A stretch of 64,000 nt of DNA from an uncultured Clostridium sp. (GTDB taxonomy: Bacteria > Bacillota > Clostridia > TANB77 > CAG-508): NCBI GenBank assembly GCA_900552135.1, contig URYN01000001.1, positions 1 through 64,000 of the forward strand, written 5' to 3'. The first letter of the stretch is position 1; each line of letters begins with the position of its first letter. Positions 19,204-26,560 of this stretch are shown one piece after another. A program made the translations under genes and the position numbers. A model generated the notes under the pieces. That model saw nothing but the letters and a program-made list of their open reading frames with translations, searched no databases and had not been told where the DNA came from.

Positions 19204-19683
19204 ATGGTACATATAAATATAGTATGTGTAGGAAAAATTAAAGAAAAATTTTTTAGAGATGCAATCGAAGAATATTCAAAAAGACTATCAAGATTTTGTT
19301 CGCTTACAATAACAGAGGTTGCAGATGAGAAAATTCCTGAAAAATCAAATGAGAATATAGAAGAAGCAATAAAACAAAAAGAAGGAATAAACATTTTAAA
19401 CCATATAAAAAAAGATAGCTATGTTATAGCACTGGAATTAAAAGGAACTGAACTAGATTCAGTACAATTTTCTCAAGAAATAGAAAAAATATCGAATCTG
19501 AACAGCAATATAACATTCGTAATAGGTGGAAGTTTAGGATTATCAAAAGATGTATTAAACAGAAGCAATAAACAAGTATGCTTTTCAAAAATGACATTCC
19601 CACATCAATTAATAAGAATCTTTTTAGTTGAACAAATATACAGGGCATTTAAAATTGCAAATAATGAAACATACCATAAATAA
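19204..19683 (+). CDS. rlmH: 23S rRNA (pseudouridine(1915)-N3)-methyltransferase
   Basis: 159 residues, exactly the RlmH size. SPOUT fold: the knot motif FVIGGSLGLS and the C-terminal SKMTFPHQLIRIFLVEQIYRAF with the ending ETYHK are diagnostic. It methylates pseudouridine 1915 in helix 69 of 23S rRNA. A GGAGG site lies in the preceding gap. It ends at a hairpin shared with convergent spoIIR. Confidence 0.96.
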   Translation: MVHINIVCVGKIKEKFFRDAIEEYSKRLSRFCSLTITEVADEKIPEKSNENIEEAIKQKEGINILNHIKKDSYVIALELKGTELDSVQFSQEIEKISNLNSNITFVIGGSLGLSKDVLNRSNKQVCFSKMTFPHQLIRIFLVEQIYRAFKIANNETYHK

Positions 19684-19688
19684 AAATA

Positions 19689-19725
19689 CATACAAAGTAG
19701 AAATACTCTGTATGCATTTTTTTTA
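19689..19725. terminator. terminator between rlmH and spoIIR
   Basis: Eleven-base stem (19689-19699 with 19704-19714, one mismatch), GAAA loop and a run of eight T. It ends rlmH and overlaps the spoIIR stop on the other strand. Confidence 0.75.
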
Positions 19726-20394
19726 CTTAGAAGCCAATTGCAATCTCCAATTTTCAAAAAGCTCAACTAATTTAAATTTGAAAGTTAATTCTGAACTACT
19801 ATTGTCGTCTGTTATTAAATCGTAATCTTCTTCAGACATATTGTTTTGTAACAATTCTTTCGAAGAATCAGGAACAACGCCAGAAGAAACATCAACAAAA
19901 CAAAGAGGAGGAAACATTACACACCACCAGTTTCTACCAGATGCAGAGCCAATCTCGACCCTTAGAGCATCATAAGTTCCGGCAGGCAAAGAAACATCTC
20001 CGTAGTTTTTGGTAGGAAAATCTGATTTTCCAAGTGTAATATTAACAGGATAATCATATCCGTTTTCTTTAATAACCTTTTCAGCAATAGCATAAAAATC
20101 ATCAATATGAGAATTTGCAATGTCCATAGCTTCTTGCTTAGAAGGAACATCTTTACAAATATAATTCATGTATTCTAATAAGGCATCTCTGACTTTATAC
20201 TTTAATGCTTGATCCTCGTCTGTATCACTATTTGCAATAACATGTAATCTGAATACACTAGAAGATATGTCAGCACTTACAGCGCTTACATAAGAGAAAG
20301 CATTCAAAAAGATAAAAAGACATAATAAACTTATAATAAGTAGAAATTTAGAACTAAATCCATTTCTAAAAATTTTTTTCGAAGAAGAATTCAT
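19723..20394 (-). CDS. spoIIR: stage II sporulation protein R
   Basis: Secreted from the forespore into the intermembrane space, it triggers the SpoIIGA protease that activates pro-sigma-E in the mother cell. I start it at ATG 20394, giving 223 residues like other SpoIIR; the frame is open further upstream, but that part is a string of Phe/Tyr without family likeness. A signal/membrane helix is at about 17-38. Recognised by FRLHVIANSDTDEDQALKYKVRDALLEY, read in two parts here, and by the SGRNWWCVMFPPLCF block. GGAAGGA precedes the start. Expected sigma-F control could not be confirmed by eye. Confidence 0.92.
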   Translation of the reverse strand: MNSSSKKIFRNGFSSKFLLIISLLCLFIFLNAFSYVSAVSADISSSVFRLHVIANSDTDEDQALKYKVRDALLEYMNYICKDVPSKQEAMDIANSHIDDFYAIAEKVIKENGYDYPVNITLGKSDFPTKNYGDVSLPAGTYDALRVEIGSASGRNWWCVMFPPLCFVDVSSGVVPDSSKELLQNNMSEEDYDLITDDNSSSELTFKFKLVELFENWRLQLASK

Positions 20395-20636
20395 AAAAAT
20401 CACATTCCTTCCATAAATTTTATTTTTGTTAATATAAGTATTTACAAAAAAATAAAGAATATACATAATTGGCAAAAAATAAAAGAATAATAAAAAATAC
20501 AAGCAAAAAAATAAAAAATTCCAAATACAAATTGTAACAAAAATGTAATAATTATGAAAGAATAATCTGGAGAAAAATGACAAAAGTCAAGAAAACACAA
20601 AGAAAACACTGCATGCTGTCGAAAAAGGGCATACGA

Positions 20637-20682
20637 TTACAGTTGTAATAATATTGACATACAACTGTAACGATGGTAAAAT
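20637..20682 (+). promoter_or_regulatory. sigma-A promoter flanked by two BlaI/CopY-like operators
   Basis: TTGACA at 20654-20659, a 17-base spacer and TAAAAT at 20677-20682. Two copies of the TACA-N2-TGTA palindrome, TACAGTTGTA at 20638-20647 and TACAACTGTA at 20660-20669, lie on either side of the -35, with centres 22 bases apart. This is the recognised operator of BlaI/MecI/CopY winged-helix repressors. No such repressor gene is in the window, so control in trans is inference. Confidence 0.7.
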
Positions 20683-20779
20683 TTACCATAGACAACAGAA
20701 TAAAATTAACAAGCGAAAAAATAAAGCCAAGAAGGCTGGATATTACTTTTGTAATATCTAAAAGTTGGAGGTAAGAAAG

Positions 20780-21277
20780 ATGACCGAAATTAATGAAAAT
20801 GTTAAGAAAGTTTGCAGTTTCTATGCAAGTGATTGGCACCTAGTAACAATGCTATTACCAAACATAGATAAGAAAATTAACGAAGGAGCCAGAATTACCA
20901 CAATATTTGAAAAAAATACAGAAGCTGAAATGGAAGTATTATTAGAAAGAATTAACTTAAAAGATAAAGAAAAAATTATGAACATCGGCTGGAAAAAGTT
21001 TAATGGAGAGGAAAAAGAAATAAGAGAGAAACTAAAAAATAATGATTATATAATAATAAGTGGAACAAAAGAATATAACGACAGAATTAATAAAGAAATA
21101 GACGATATAATTGTGAAAGAAAATAGTGAATATAATAGAAAAATCAATATTGTAAATTGTTACAACATTGATGAAGTCAAGGATAGTATTAAAGAAATAA
21201 TAGAAGAACACGAGAAAATACTTAATACAGCAGGAGAAAAAGACAAAGAAGAATACATTATAAAAATAGCAAATTAA
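20780..21277 (+). CDS. unknown cytoplasmic protein under a BlaI/CopY-like promoter
   Basis: 165 residues from ATG 20780, after a GGAGG site; I do not recognise a family with certainty. It is soluble, acidic/lysine-rich and probably alpha/beta. The early segment VCSFYASDWHLVTMLLPNI resembles the opening of MEDS/DcmR-type sensory domains, a weak likeness only. A long leader (about 95 bases) contains two small hairpins, one with the stem GATATTAC at 20739-20746 paired with 20751-20758. It is transcribed alone; the next gene has its own promoter. The operator pair suggests it is induced by cell-wall antibiotic or metal stress, which is inference from the promoter only. Confidence 0.65.
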   Translation: MTEINENVKKVCSFYASDWHLVTMLLPNIDKKINEGARITTIFEKNTEAEMEVLLERINLKDKEKIMNIGWKKFNGEEKEIREKLKNNDYIIISGTKEYNDRINKEIDDIIVKENSEYNRKINIVNCYNIDEVKDSIKEIIEEHEKILNTAGEKDKEEYIIKIAN

Positions 21278-21316
21278 AACAGTAATTCCCAATTTGTTCA
21301 GATTTTTCCAAAAATA

Positions 21317-21345
21317 TTGACTATTTGATTCTAATAGTATAATAT
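21317..21345 (+). promoter_or_regulatory. promoter of the UDP-sugar pyrophosphorylase gene
   Basis: TTGACT at 21317-21322 with TATAAT at 21338-21343 (15-base spacer), or TAATAT at 21340-21345 (17-base spacer). Confidence 0.55.
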
Positions 21346-21389
21346 AAAAGAACAATCATGTATTTTATGGATTGGGAAGGAGAAAAAAC

Positions 21390-22634
21390 ATGGAAGAAAA
21401 ATATTTGGCAGCAAAGAAATTACTTGAAAAGTATGGCCAAGAGCAATTGTTAAGCCAATATGACAAATTAGACGCAGAAAAACAAGCAAAATTATTAGAT
21501 GAAATATTGACTTTAAATTTTAATCAAGTTGAAGAATTATTTAAAAAAGTAAATAATGTGGTTGATTTCAACAGCTCAAAAATAGAACCAACCGAATTCA
21601 CAGACAAGAGTGCAATGACAAAAGAAGAATTAAATCATTATGAAGAAATAGGATTAAAAGCTATAAAAGAAGGAAAACTAGCAGCTGTAACTATGGCTGG
21701 TGGACAAGGAACAAGACTTGGACACAAAGGACCAAAAGGAACATTTGATTTAGGACTAGAATCACATAAGCCTATATTCGAAATATTATGTGATACATTA
21801 AAAAGTGCTAAAGAAAAATATGGTGTTTATGTTGTATGGTATATAATGACAAGTAACGAAAACAATGGTGCAACAGTAGACTTCTTTGAAAAAAATAAAT
21901 ATTTTGGATATCCAAAAGATAAAATAATATTCTTCAAACAAGGAGAACTTCCAATGATAGATACAAAAGGAAAGATACTTGTTGGAGAAGATGGATTAAT
22001 TAAAATGGCTGCAGATGGTCACGGAGGAATCTTCCTATCAATGAATAAGAACGGAATAATATATGACATGAAATCTAGAGGAATAGAGTGGGCTTTCATT
22101 GGTGGAGTTGACAATGTATTAGTAAACATGATAGACCCAGTATTCTTAGGACTCGCAATAGACAAAAAAGTTCTAGCAGCAGGAAAGAGCGTTGTAAAAG
22201 CAGGACCTCATGAGAAAGTAGGAGTATTCTGCAAGAGAAACGGAAAACCAAGTGTTGTAGAGTATAGTGAAATTTCAAAAGAAATGGCAGAAGCTACAAA
22301 TGAAAAAGGTGAATTAATATATGGAGAATCTCATATACTATGCAATCTATTCAGTGTAAAAGCTATAGAAGAAATAAGTAAAAATTCTCTACCATATCAT
22401 AGTGCTTTCAAAAAGGCAAAATATCTTGATAAAGATGGAAAACTTGTAACAAGTGACACTCCAAATGCATATAAATTTGAAGCATTCTTATTTGATGCAT
22501 TTGAATCACTAGATGACATGGCAATAATGAGAGTAAAGAGAGAAGAAGAATTTGCTCCAGTAAAAAATGCAGAGGGAGTAGATAGCCCTGAAACTGCAAG
22601 AAAATTATACAAAGAATTTCATAAAATAAAATAA
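21390..22634 (+). CDS. UDPGP-family UTP:sugar-1-phosphate uridylyltransferase
   Basis: 414 residues from ATG 21390, after a GGGAAGGAG site. It belongs to the eukaryote-like UDPGP family (UDP-glucose or UDP-GlcNAc/GalNAc pyrophosphorylase) and not to the GalU or GlmU type. The nucleotide-binding motif GGQGTRLG begins at Gly104 and is followed by PKGTFDLGL. It makes a UDP-sugar and pyrophosphate from UTP and a sugar-1-phosphate. The next gene is a phosphohexomutase that could supply glucose-1-phosphate, so UDP-glucose supply for glycolipids or polysaccharide is a reasonable inference; the exact sugar cannot be decided by eye. Confidence 0.85.
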   Translation: MEEKYLAAKKLLEKYGQEQLLSQYDKLDAEKQAKLLDEILTLNFNQVEELFKKVNNVVDFNSSKIEPTEFTDKSAMTKEELNHYEEIGLKAIKEGKLAAVTMAGGQGTRLGHKGPKGTFDLGLESHKPIFEILCDTLKSAKEKYGVYVVWYIMTSNENNGATVDFFEKNKYFGYPKDKIIFFKQGELPMIDTKGKILVGEDGLIKMAADGHGGIFLSMNKNGIIYDMKSRGIEWAFIGGVDNVLVNMIDPVFLGLAIDKKVLAAGKSVVKAGPHEKVGVFCKRNGKPSVVEYSEISKEMAEATNEKGELIYGESHILCNLFSVKAIEEISKNSLPYHSAFKKAKYLDKDGKLVTSDTPNAYKFEAFLFDAFESLDDMAIMRVKREEEFAPVKNAEGVDSPETARKLYKEFHKIK

Positions 22635-22649
22635 TTGTATAATTAAAAT

Positions 22650-22696
22650 AAAAGGTTTAAATTTTTTGTTATACAAAAAGTTTAGACCTTTTTTGC
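22650..22696 (+). terminator. terminator after the UDPGP gene
   Basis: Long hairpin (AAAGGTTTAAATTTTTTG with its partner ending at 22691, a few mismatches) closed by a six-base loop and followed by a T run. The mutase gene downstream starts 30 bases later, so partial readthrough or a separate promoter is possible. Confidence 0.65.
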
Positions 22697-22726
22697 AAAG
22701 AGAAAAGAATTGAAAGGAAAAAACGA

Positions 22727-24448
22727 ATGGAATATTTAGAAAAATATAATGCTTGGCTTAATGACCCAGCAATAGATGAAGAAACAAAAAATGAGTTAAA
22801 ATCAATAAAAGATGATGAAGCAGAAATACAAGATAGATTCTACAAAGACTTAGAATTTGGAACAGCAGGACTAAGAGGAGTAATTGGAAACGGAAGTAAC
22901 AGAATGAACAAATATACTGTTACAAAAGCAACTCAAGGACTTGCAAACTATATAAAAGAGCATAATCCAGAAAATAAGGGAGTTGCAATTTCTTACGATT
23001 CAAGACACATGTCTAAAGAATTTAGCCAATTTGCAGCATTATGCTTAAATGCAAATGGAATAAAAACTTATGTATTTGAAAACTTAAGACCAGTTCCAGA
23101 ACTATCATTCACAGTAAGAAAATTAAATTGTATAGCTGGTATAATGATTACAGCTAGCCACAATCCACCTAAATATAATGGATACAAAGTTTATTGGGAA
23201 GATGGAGCTCAAATAGTTCCACCACACGATAAAGGAATAATTGGAGAAGTTAATAAAATTTTTGATTTTGGAGAAATAAAATCAATTAGTAAAGAAGAAG
23301 CTGAACAAAAAGGACTATATCACACAATAGGAAAAGAAATAGATGACGCATATATTGAAACACTAAAAGGACTAGTTCTTAATCAAGAAGCAATAAAAAG
23401 AATGCAAGACCAAATAAACATAGTATATACACCACTTCATGGAGCTGGAAACGTTCCTGTACAAAGAATTCTAAAAGAATTAGGATTTACTAAAGTACAT
23501 GTAGTACCAGAACAAGAAAAACCAAATGGAGACTTCCCAACAGTAAGTTATCCTAACCCTGAAGATCCTAATGCATTCAAGCTAGCATTGGAACTTGCTA
23601 AAAAAGTTGATGCAGATATAATCGTTGCAAACGATCCAGATGCAGACAGATTAGGAGTATATTCAAAAGATTCAAAAACAGGAGAATATCACTCATTCTC
23701 TGGAAACATGTCAGCTCTATTAATTGCAGAATATGAATTATCACAGAAAAAAGAAAGAGGACTAATTCCTGAAAACGGAGCACTAGTTACAACAATAGTA
23801 TCATCAAATCTAGCAGGAGCAATTGCAAAAGAATATAAATTAAAATTAATAGAAGTACTAACAGGCTTCAAGTATATAGGTGAACAAATTAGAAAATTTG
23901 AACAAACAGGTGAAAATACTTACATGTTTGGATTTGAAGAAAGCTATGGCTGTTTAATTGGTACTTATGCAAGAGATAAAGATGGAATATCAGCAGTAAT
24001 GGCACTTTGCGAAGCTGCAGCATACTACAAAGAAAAAGGATACACTCTATGGGACCAAATGAATAACATATACAAAAAATATGGATATTACAAAGAAAAA
24101 ACAATATCTGTTACAAGAGAAGGTGCAACAGGAGCAGAAGAAATAAAGGCAATGATGGAAAACATGAGAAAAAATCCACCTACACAATTTGGAAAATACA
24201 AAGTATTAGAAATAAAAGACTGCAAGCTAGACACAGTAACAAATCTTGAAACAGGAAAAGTTACAAAAACAGGACTACCAAATTCAAATGTATTGTACTA
24301 CAAATTAGAAAACGATGCATGGTGCTGTGTAAGACCATCTGGAACAGAACCAAAAATTAAATTCTACATTGGAATAAAAGCAGATACTGAAGAAAATGCA
24401 GAACAAGATTTAAAAGACTTATCTGAATTCTTAAATTCAGCAAAATAA
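22727..24448 (+). CDS. phosphoglucomutase/phosphomannomutase (PgcA-type)
   Basis: 573 residues, the length of Bacillus PgcA-type alpha-phosphoglucomutases. The active-site serine is Ser144 in TASHNPPKYNGYK; the metal site is NDPDADRLGV at about 302; the sugar-phosphate loop is RPSGTEPKIKFYIG near the C-terminus; and GFEESYG is also present. It interconverts glucose-6-phosphate and glucose-1-phosphate. Placed after the UDPGP gene, it would form a two-step route to UDP-glucose. Confidence 0.93.
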   Translation: MEYLEKYNAWLNDPAIDEETKNELKSIKDDEAEIQDRFYKDLEFGTAGLRGVIGNGSNRMNKYTVTKATQGLANYIKEHNPENKGVAISYDSRHMSKEFSQFAALCLNANGIKTYVFENLRPVPELSFTVRKLNCIAGIMITASHNPPKYNGYKVYWEDGAQIVPPHDKGIIGEVNKIFDFGEIKSISKEEAEQKGLYHTIGKEIDDAYIETLKGLVLNQEAIKRMQDQINIVYTPLHGAGNVPVQRILKELGFTKVHVVPEQEKPNGDFPTVSYPNPEDPNAFKLALELAKKVDADIIVANDPDADRLGVYSKDSKTGEYHSFSGNMSALLIAEYELSQKKERGLIPENGALVTTIVSSNLAGAIAKEYKLKLIEVLTGFKYIGEQIRKFEQTGENTYMFGFEESYGCLIGTYARDKDGISAVMALCEAAAYYKEKGYTLWDQMNNIYKKYGYYKEKTISVTREGATGAEEIKAMMENMRKNPPTQFGKYKVLEIKDCKLDTVTNLETGKVTKTGLPNSNVLYYKLENDAWCCVRPSGTEPKIKFYIGIKADTEENAEQDLKDLSEFLNSAK

Positions 24449-24506
24449 AAATTGAAAGTTTTAAAATAATGATTTAAAAGTAAGAATTAAAACTAAAAGA
24501 AAAAAT

Positions 24507-24546
24507 AAAAATAAGGAGGGCACTACTTTGTAGTGTCCTTCCAGCC
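24507..24546 (-). terminator. terminator overlapping the end of the ttcA-like gene
   Basis: On the minus strand, the sequence GGAAGGACACTAC pairs with GTAGTGCCCTCC with a three-base loop, then a T-rich tail. The left arm includes the last codons of the gene. Confidence 0.7.
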
Positions 24547-25242
24547 GTCTATATTATTTCTTTTTATAGCACCCATAATATTAGCCTTAACATGTTTATT
24601 CTTTATAGAAAGAGTAACAATCAACTGTTTTACATACTCTCTAGTTGAATGTCCGTCCATTTTGCAAACCTTAGGCATAACAGGAGTACCAGACTTCTTT
24701 ACAAAACGCTTAGTATCCTTTTCTGGAACATAAATTAAAGGTCTAATAAGAGTGATTCCAGATTTATCCATATAACTTATTGGCGAAAATGTTGAAATGC
24801 TACCAGCAAAAAGTAAATTCATCAAAAAAGTCTCAAGAACATCATCAAGATTATGTCCAAGAGCAATCTTATTACAGCCCTCGCGTTTTGCAGCAGTATT
24901 CAAAATTCCTCTACGAAGATTAGCACATAAAGAACAAGGATTCTTTTCTTGTCTATCTTCAAAAACAATTTTATAAATGTCATACTTTTCCTCGAAAAAA
25001 GGAACACCAATTTCATCACAAGTTTTTCTTAAAAAATCTGCATCGAAAAATTCAAAACCCGGATTAACACTAATAGCAATCAATTCAAACTTTTTAGGAT
25101 AGAAAAATTGCAAACTTTTTAAAGCCTTAAGCATTGTAATAGAATCCTTTCCACCAGACAATGCAACAGCAATTTTATCTCCATCTTCAATCATATCGTA
25201 ATCTTCAATAGCTCTTCTCATATAACTTAAAATATGTTTCAT
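24523..25242 (-). CDS. TtcA-like tRNA 2-thiocytidine biosynthesis protein
   Basis: 239 residues, an N-type ATP pyrophosphatase. The PP-loop SGGKDS is at 29-34; Cys103 and Cys106 (CSLC, then ANLRRG) fit the TtcA signature that binds a labile iron-sulfur cluster; GHNLDDVLETFLMNL is also characteristic. TtcA thiolates C32 in certain tRNAs. It is shorter than E. coli TtcA (about 310), as is usual for Firmicute members of the family. Transcribed alone on the minus strand. Confidence 0.85.
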   Translation of the reverse strand: MKHILSYMRRAIEDYDMIEDGDKIAVALSGGKDSITMLKALKSLQFFYPKKFELIAISVNPGFEFFDADFLRKTCDEIGVPFFEEKYDIYKIVFEDRQEKNPCSLCANLRRGILNTAAKREGCNKIALGHNLDDVLETFLMNLLFAGSISTFSPISYMDKSGITLIRPLIYVPEKDTKRFVKKSGTPVMPKVCKMDGHSTREYVKQLIVTLSIKNKHVKANIMGAIKRNNIDGWKDTTK

Positions 25243-25379
25243 ACTAAAATCTCCTAAAAAAACTAAAAAACATTATAGCATAAAACACAGAAAAAATAAA
25301 GGTGAAAAAATACATAGAAAGAATAGATAAATTTAGAAAAGAGAACAATCTAAAATATTGATTTATAGGCCAAAATCAA

Positions 25380-25408
25380 TTGACATCAATATAATAAAAT
25401 GCTATTAT
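25380..25408 (+). promoter_or_regulatory. promoter of tRNA-Arg
   Basis: TTGACA at 25380-25385, 17-base spacer, TATTAT at 25403-25408. It lies 13 bases before the mature 5' end. Confidence 0.8.
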
Positions 25409-25421
25409 AATAACTAGATTT

Positions 25422-25498
25422 GTGTCAGTAGCTCACCAGGATAGAGCGCTTCCCTCCTAAGGAAGAGGTAGGGGGTTCGAGTCCCTTCTGGCACACCA
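25422..25498 (+). tRNA. tRNA-Arg (anticodon CCT)
   Basis: 77 bases including the encoded CCA. The acceptor stem GTGTCAG pairs with CTGGCAC; the anticodon stem CTTCC/GGAAG closes the loop CTCCTAA, giving anticodon CCT, which reads AGG; the T-loop GTTCGAG is normal. Its 3' end is duplicated 102 bases downstream. Confidence 0.95.
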
Positions 25499-25621
25499 AC
25501 CAAATAGAACAAAAGAAAGTGGACTCGAAAAGGAGGAACAGAAAAGCGTCCAGTGGACGGTTTTCCCGACGCGGCTCGGCGAGTCCCTTCTGGCATACCA
25601 ATTAAATAGAACAAAAGAAAG
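25479..25621 (+). repeat. duplicated tRNA-Arg 3' end around a GC-rich hairpin segment
   Basis: The 41 bases at 25479-25519 (T-arm to just past CCA) recur at 25581-25621 with three mismatches. The 61 bases between (25520-25580) are much richer in G and C than anything nearby. They contain the hairpin AAAAGCGTCC-AGT-GGACGGTTTT (one mismatch) and an outer pair GGACTCG (25521-25527) with CGAGTCC (25580-25586). No gene or integrase is present. It looks like a small structured insertion that copied the tRNA end. Confidence 0.75.
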
Positions 25622-25651
25622 GAACTTATTTTAAGTCCCTTTCTTTTTTAT
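25614..25651. terminator. terminator after the tRNA-Arg unit
   Basis: Fifteen-base stem (25614-25628 with 25632-25646, one mismatch) and a T run. It can serve the tRNA transcript and, on the minus strand, the amidase gene. Confidence 0.75.
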
Positions 25652-25681
25652 AAAACTAATTAAAATCTTGCAATAGTAAAA

Positions 25682-26422
25682 TTATCTTTCCTCATCAAAA
25701 GTATCTCTTGAAGATGAGCGAATTACTTGACCTCTTCTTTCTTCTTTTAATTTATTTTGTCTTCTTATTTCAGCTTCTTTAGCAATTCTCATCAATTCTG
25801 GAATTTCTTTTATTTGTTCAGGAGTTAAAAGTTCTTTAAAGAACCATCCATACTCAAAACATCTTTCTACTTCATGTTTAAAATCTTGTACAGTACCTCT
25901 AAAACCTGAAATTAATCTTCCTGGACATTGCTTTGGAGTACTTTTTACTTTTTCACTACCATATTCCATTTGCATTTGTTTATGAGTATATACATTTTGA
26001 ATAGGAATATTATATTTAAGCATTAATGTTGCTACTAATTGTGCTTGGTTATGTACAGCACTTTCGTAGTCAATACCTTTGCAAATTAATCTTTCAATTC
26101 CAATACTATTATGGTTTCCAAAAACAGTTCCTGTATGGTCTGTAGATTTAGTATCTGGAATAAATTGATATACTTGTGTATCTCCAACCAAGTAATGAAA
26201 ACCTACAGTTCTGCCATTTTTTGAATATTCTTTTAACATATCGGTATAATGAGTTAAATCATAATTTTCTGGGCTTCTACCTGTACCAAGAGAAGTTTCA
26301 TGAATTACTATATGTGTAGGATTTTGATCTCCTGTCATTAACGTACTTTCTGGTGGAAGAAATTTATCTACAACCACTGATGGATTTTTTTGTCTTTTAA
26401 ATATATGTTGTTTTTTACTCAT
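25682..26422 (-). CDS. N-acetylmuramoyl-L-alanine amidase (Amidase_2)
   Basis: 246 residues. The amidase_2/PGRP fold shows the zinc ligands in HIVIHETS (His41), THKQM (His147) and KQCPGRL (Cys166), with GFHYLVG and SIGIERL between. It cleaves the amide bond between N-acetylmuramic acid and L-alanine. There is no signal peptide or membrane helix and no cell-wall-binding module; the last 60 residues are a charged helix rich in Arg/Lys/Glu. It could be a phage-type lysin, a spore lysis enzyme or a recycling enzyme; its lone position does not decide. Strong promoter with an inverted repeat over the -35. Confidence 0.85.
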   Translation of the reverse strand: MSKKQHIFKRQKNPSVVVDKFLPPESTLMTGDQNPTHIVIHETSLGTGRSPENYDLTHYTDMLKEYSKNGRTVGFHYLVGDTQVYQFIPDTKSTDHTGTVFGNHNSIGIERLICKGIDYESAVHNQAQLVATLMLKYNIPIQNVYTHKQMQMEYGSEKVKSTPKQCPGRLISGFRGTVQDFKHEVERCFEYGWFFKELLTPEQIKEIPELMRIAKEAEIRRQNKLKEERRGQVIRSSSRDTFDEER

Positions 26423-26458
26423 AAAAATAACCTCCTTAAATTCGGAATATATACTTAA

Positions 26459-26489
26459 ATTATACCACTTATTTGAATAAAGTTCAAAT
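26459..26489 (-). promoter_or_regulatory. amidase promoter with operator-like inverted repeat
   Basis: On the minus strand: TTGAAC (26487-26482), 17-base spacer and TATAAT (26464-26459). The perfect repeat ATTTGAA-N5-TTCAAAT (26471-26489) covers the -35, a good place for a repressor. Confidence 0.7.
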
Positions 26490-26512
26490 TAGGGGAAAAA
26501 TCTGCATAATGG

Positions 26513-26560
26513 ACATTCGTAAGCTAATACTTTTATAATGGGAGGATAGCTTATGAATGT
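26513..26560 (+). promoter_or_regulatory. inverted repeat enclosing the ribosome-binding site and start codon
   Basis: ACATTCGTAAGCTA at 26513-26526 pairs with TAGCTTATGAATGT at 26547-26560 (13 of 14). The GGGAGG site lies in the 20-base loop and the ATG (26553) is inside the right arm. If both arms are transcribed, the hairpin would hide the start of the CAP-protein message. Confidence 0.6.

Noticed and set aside
20395..20583. longer N-terminus for SpoIIR from 20583
   Set aside because: The extra 60 residues are Phe/Tyr/Leu-rich with no SpoIIR likeness. The ATG at 20394 gives the family length and has GGAAGGA upstream.
25414..25614. 66-residue minus-strand reading frame across tRNA-Arg
   Set aside because: It is the antisense of the tRNA and of its duplicated end (the PEGTR pattern appears twice for that reason). 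A known type of false gene.
26534..26539. TATAAT just before the CAP gene as its -10
   Set aside because: Transcription would start at or after the ribosome-binding site, and no -35 lies 17 bases upstream. It sits in the loop of the start-site hairpin instead.
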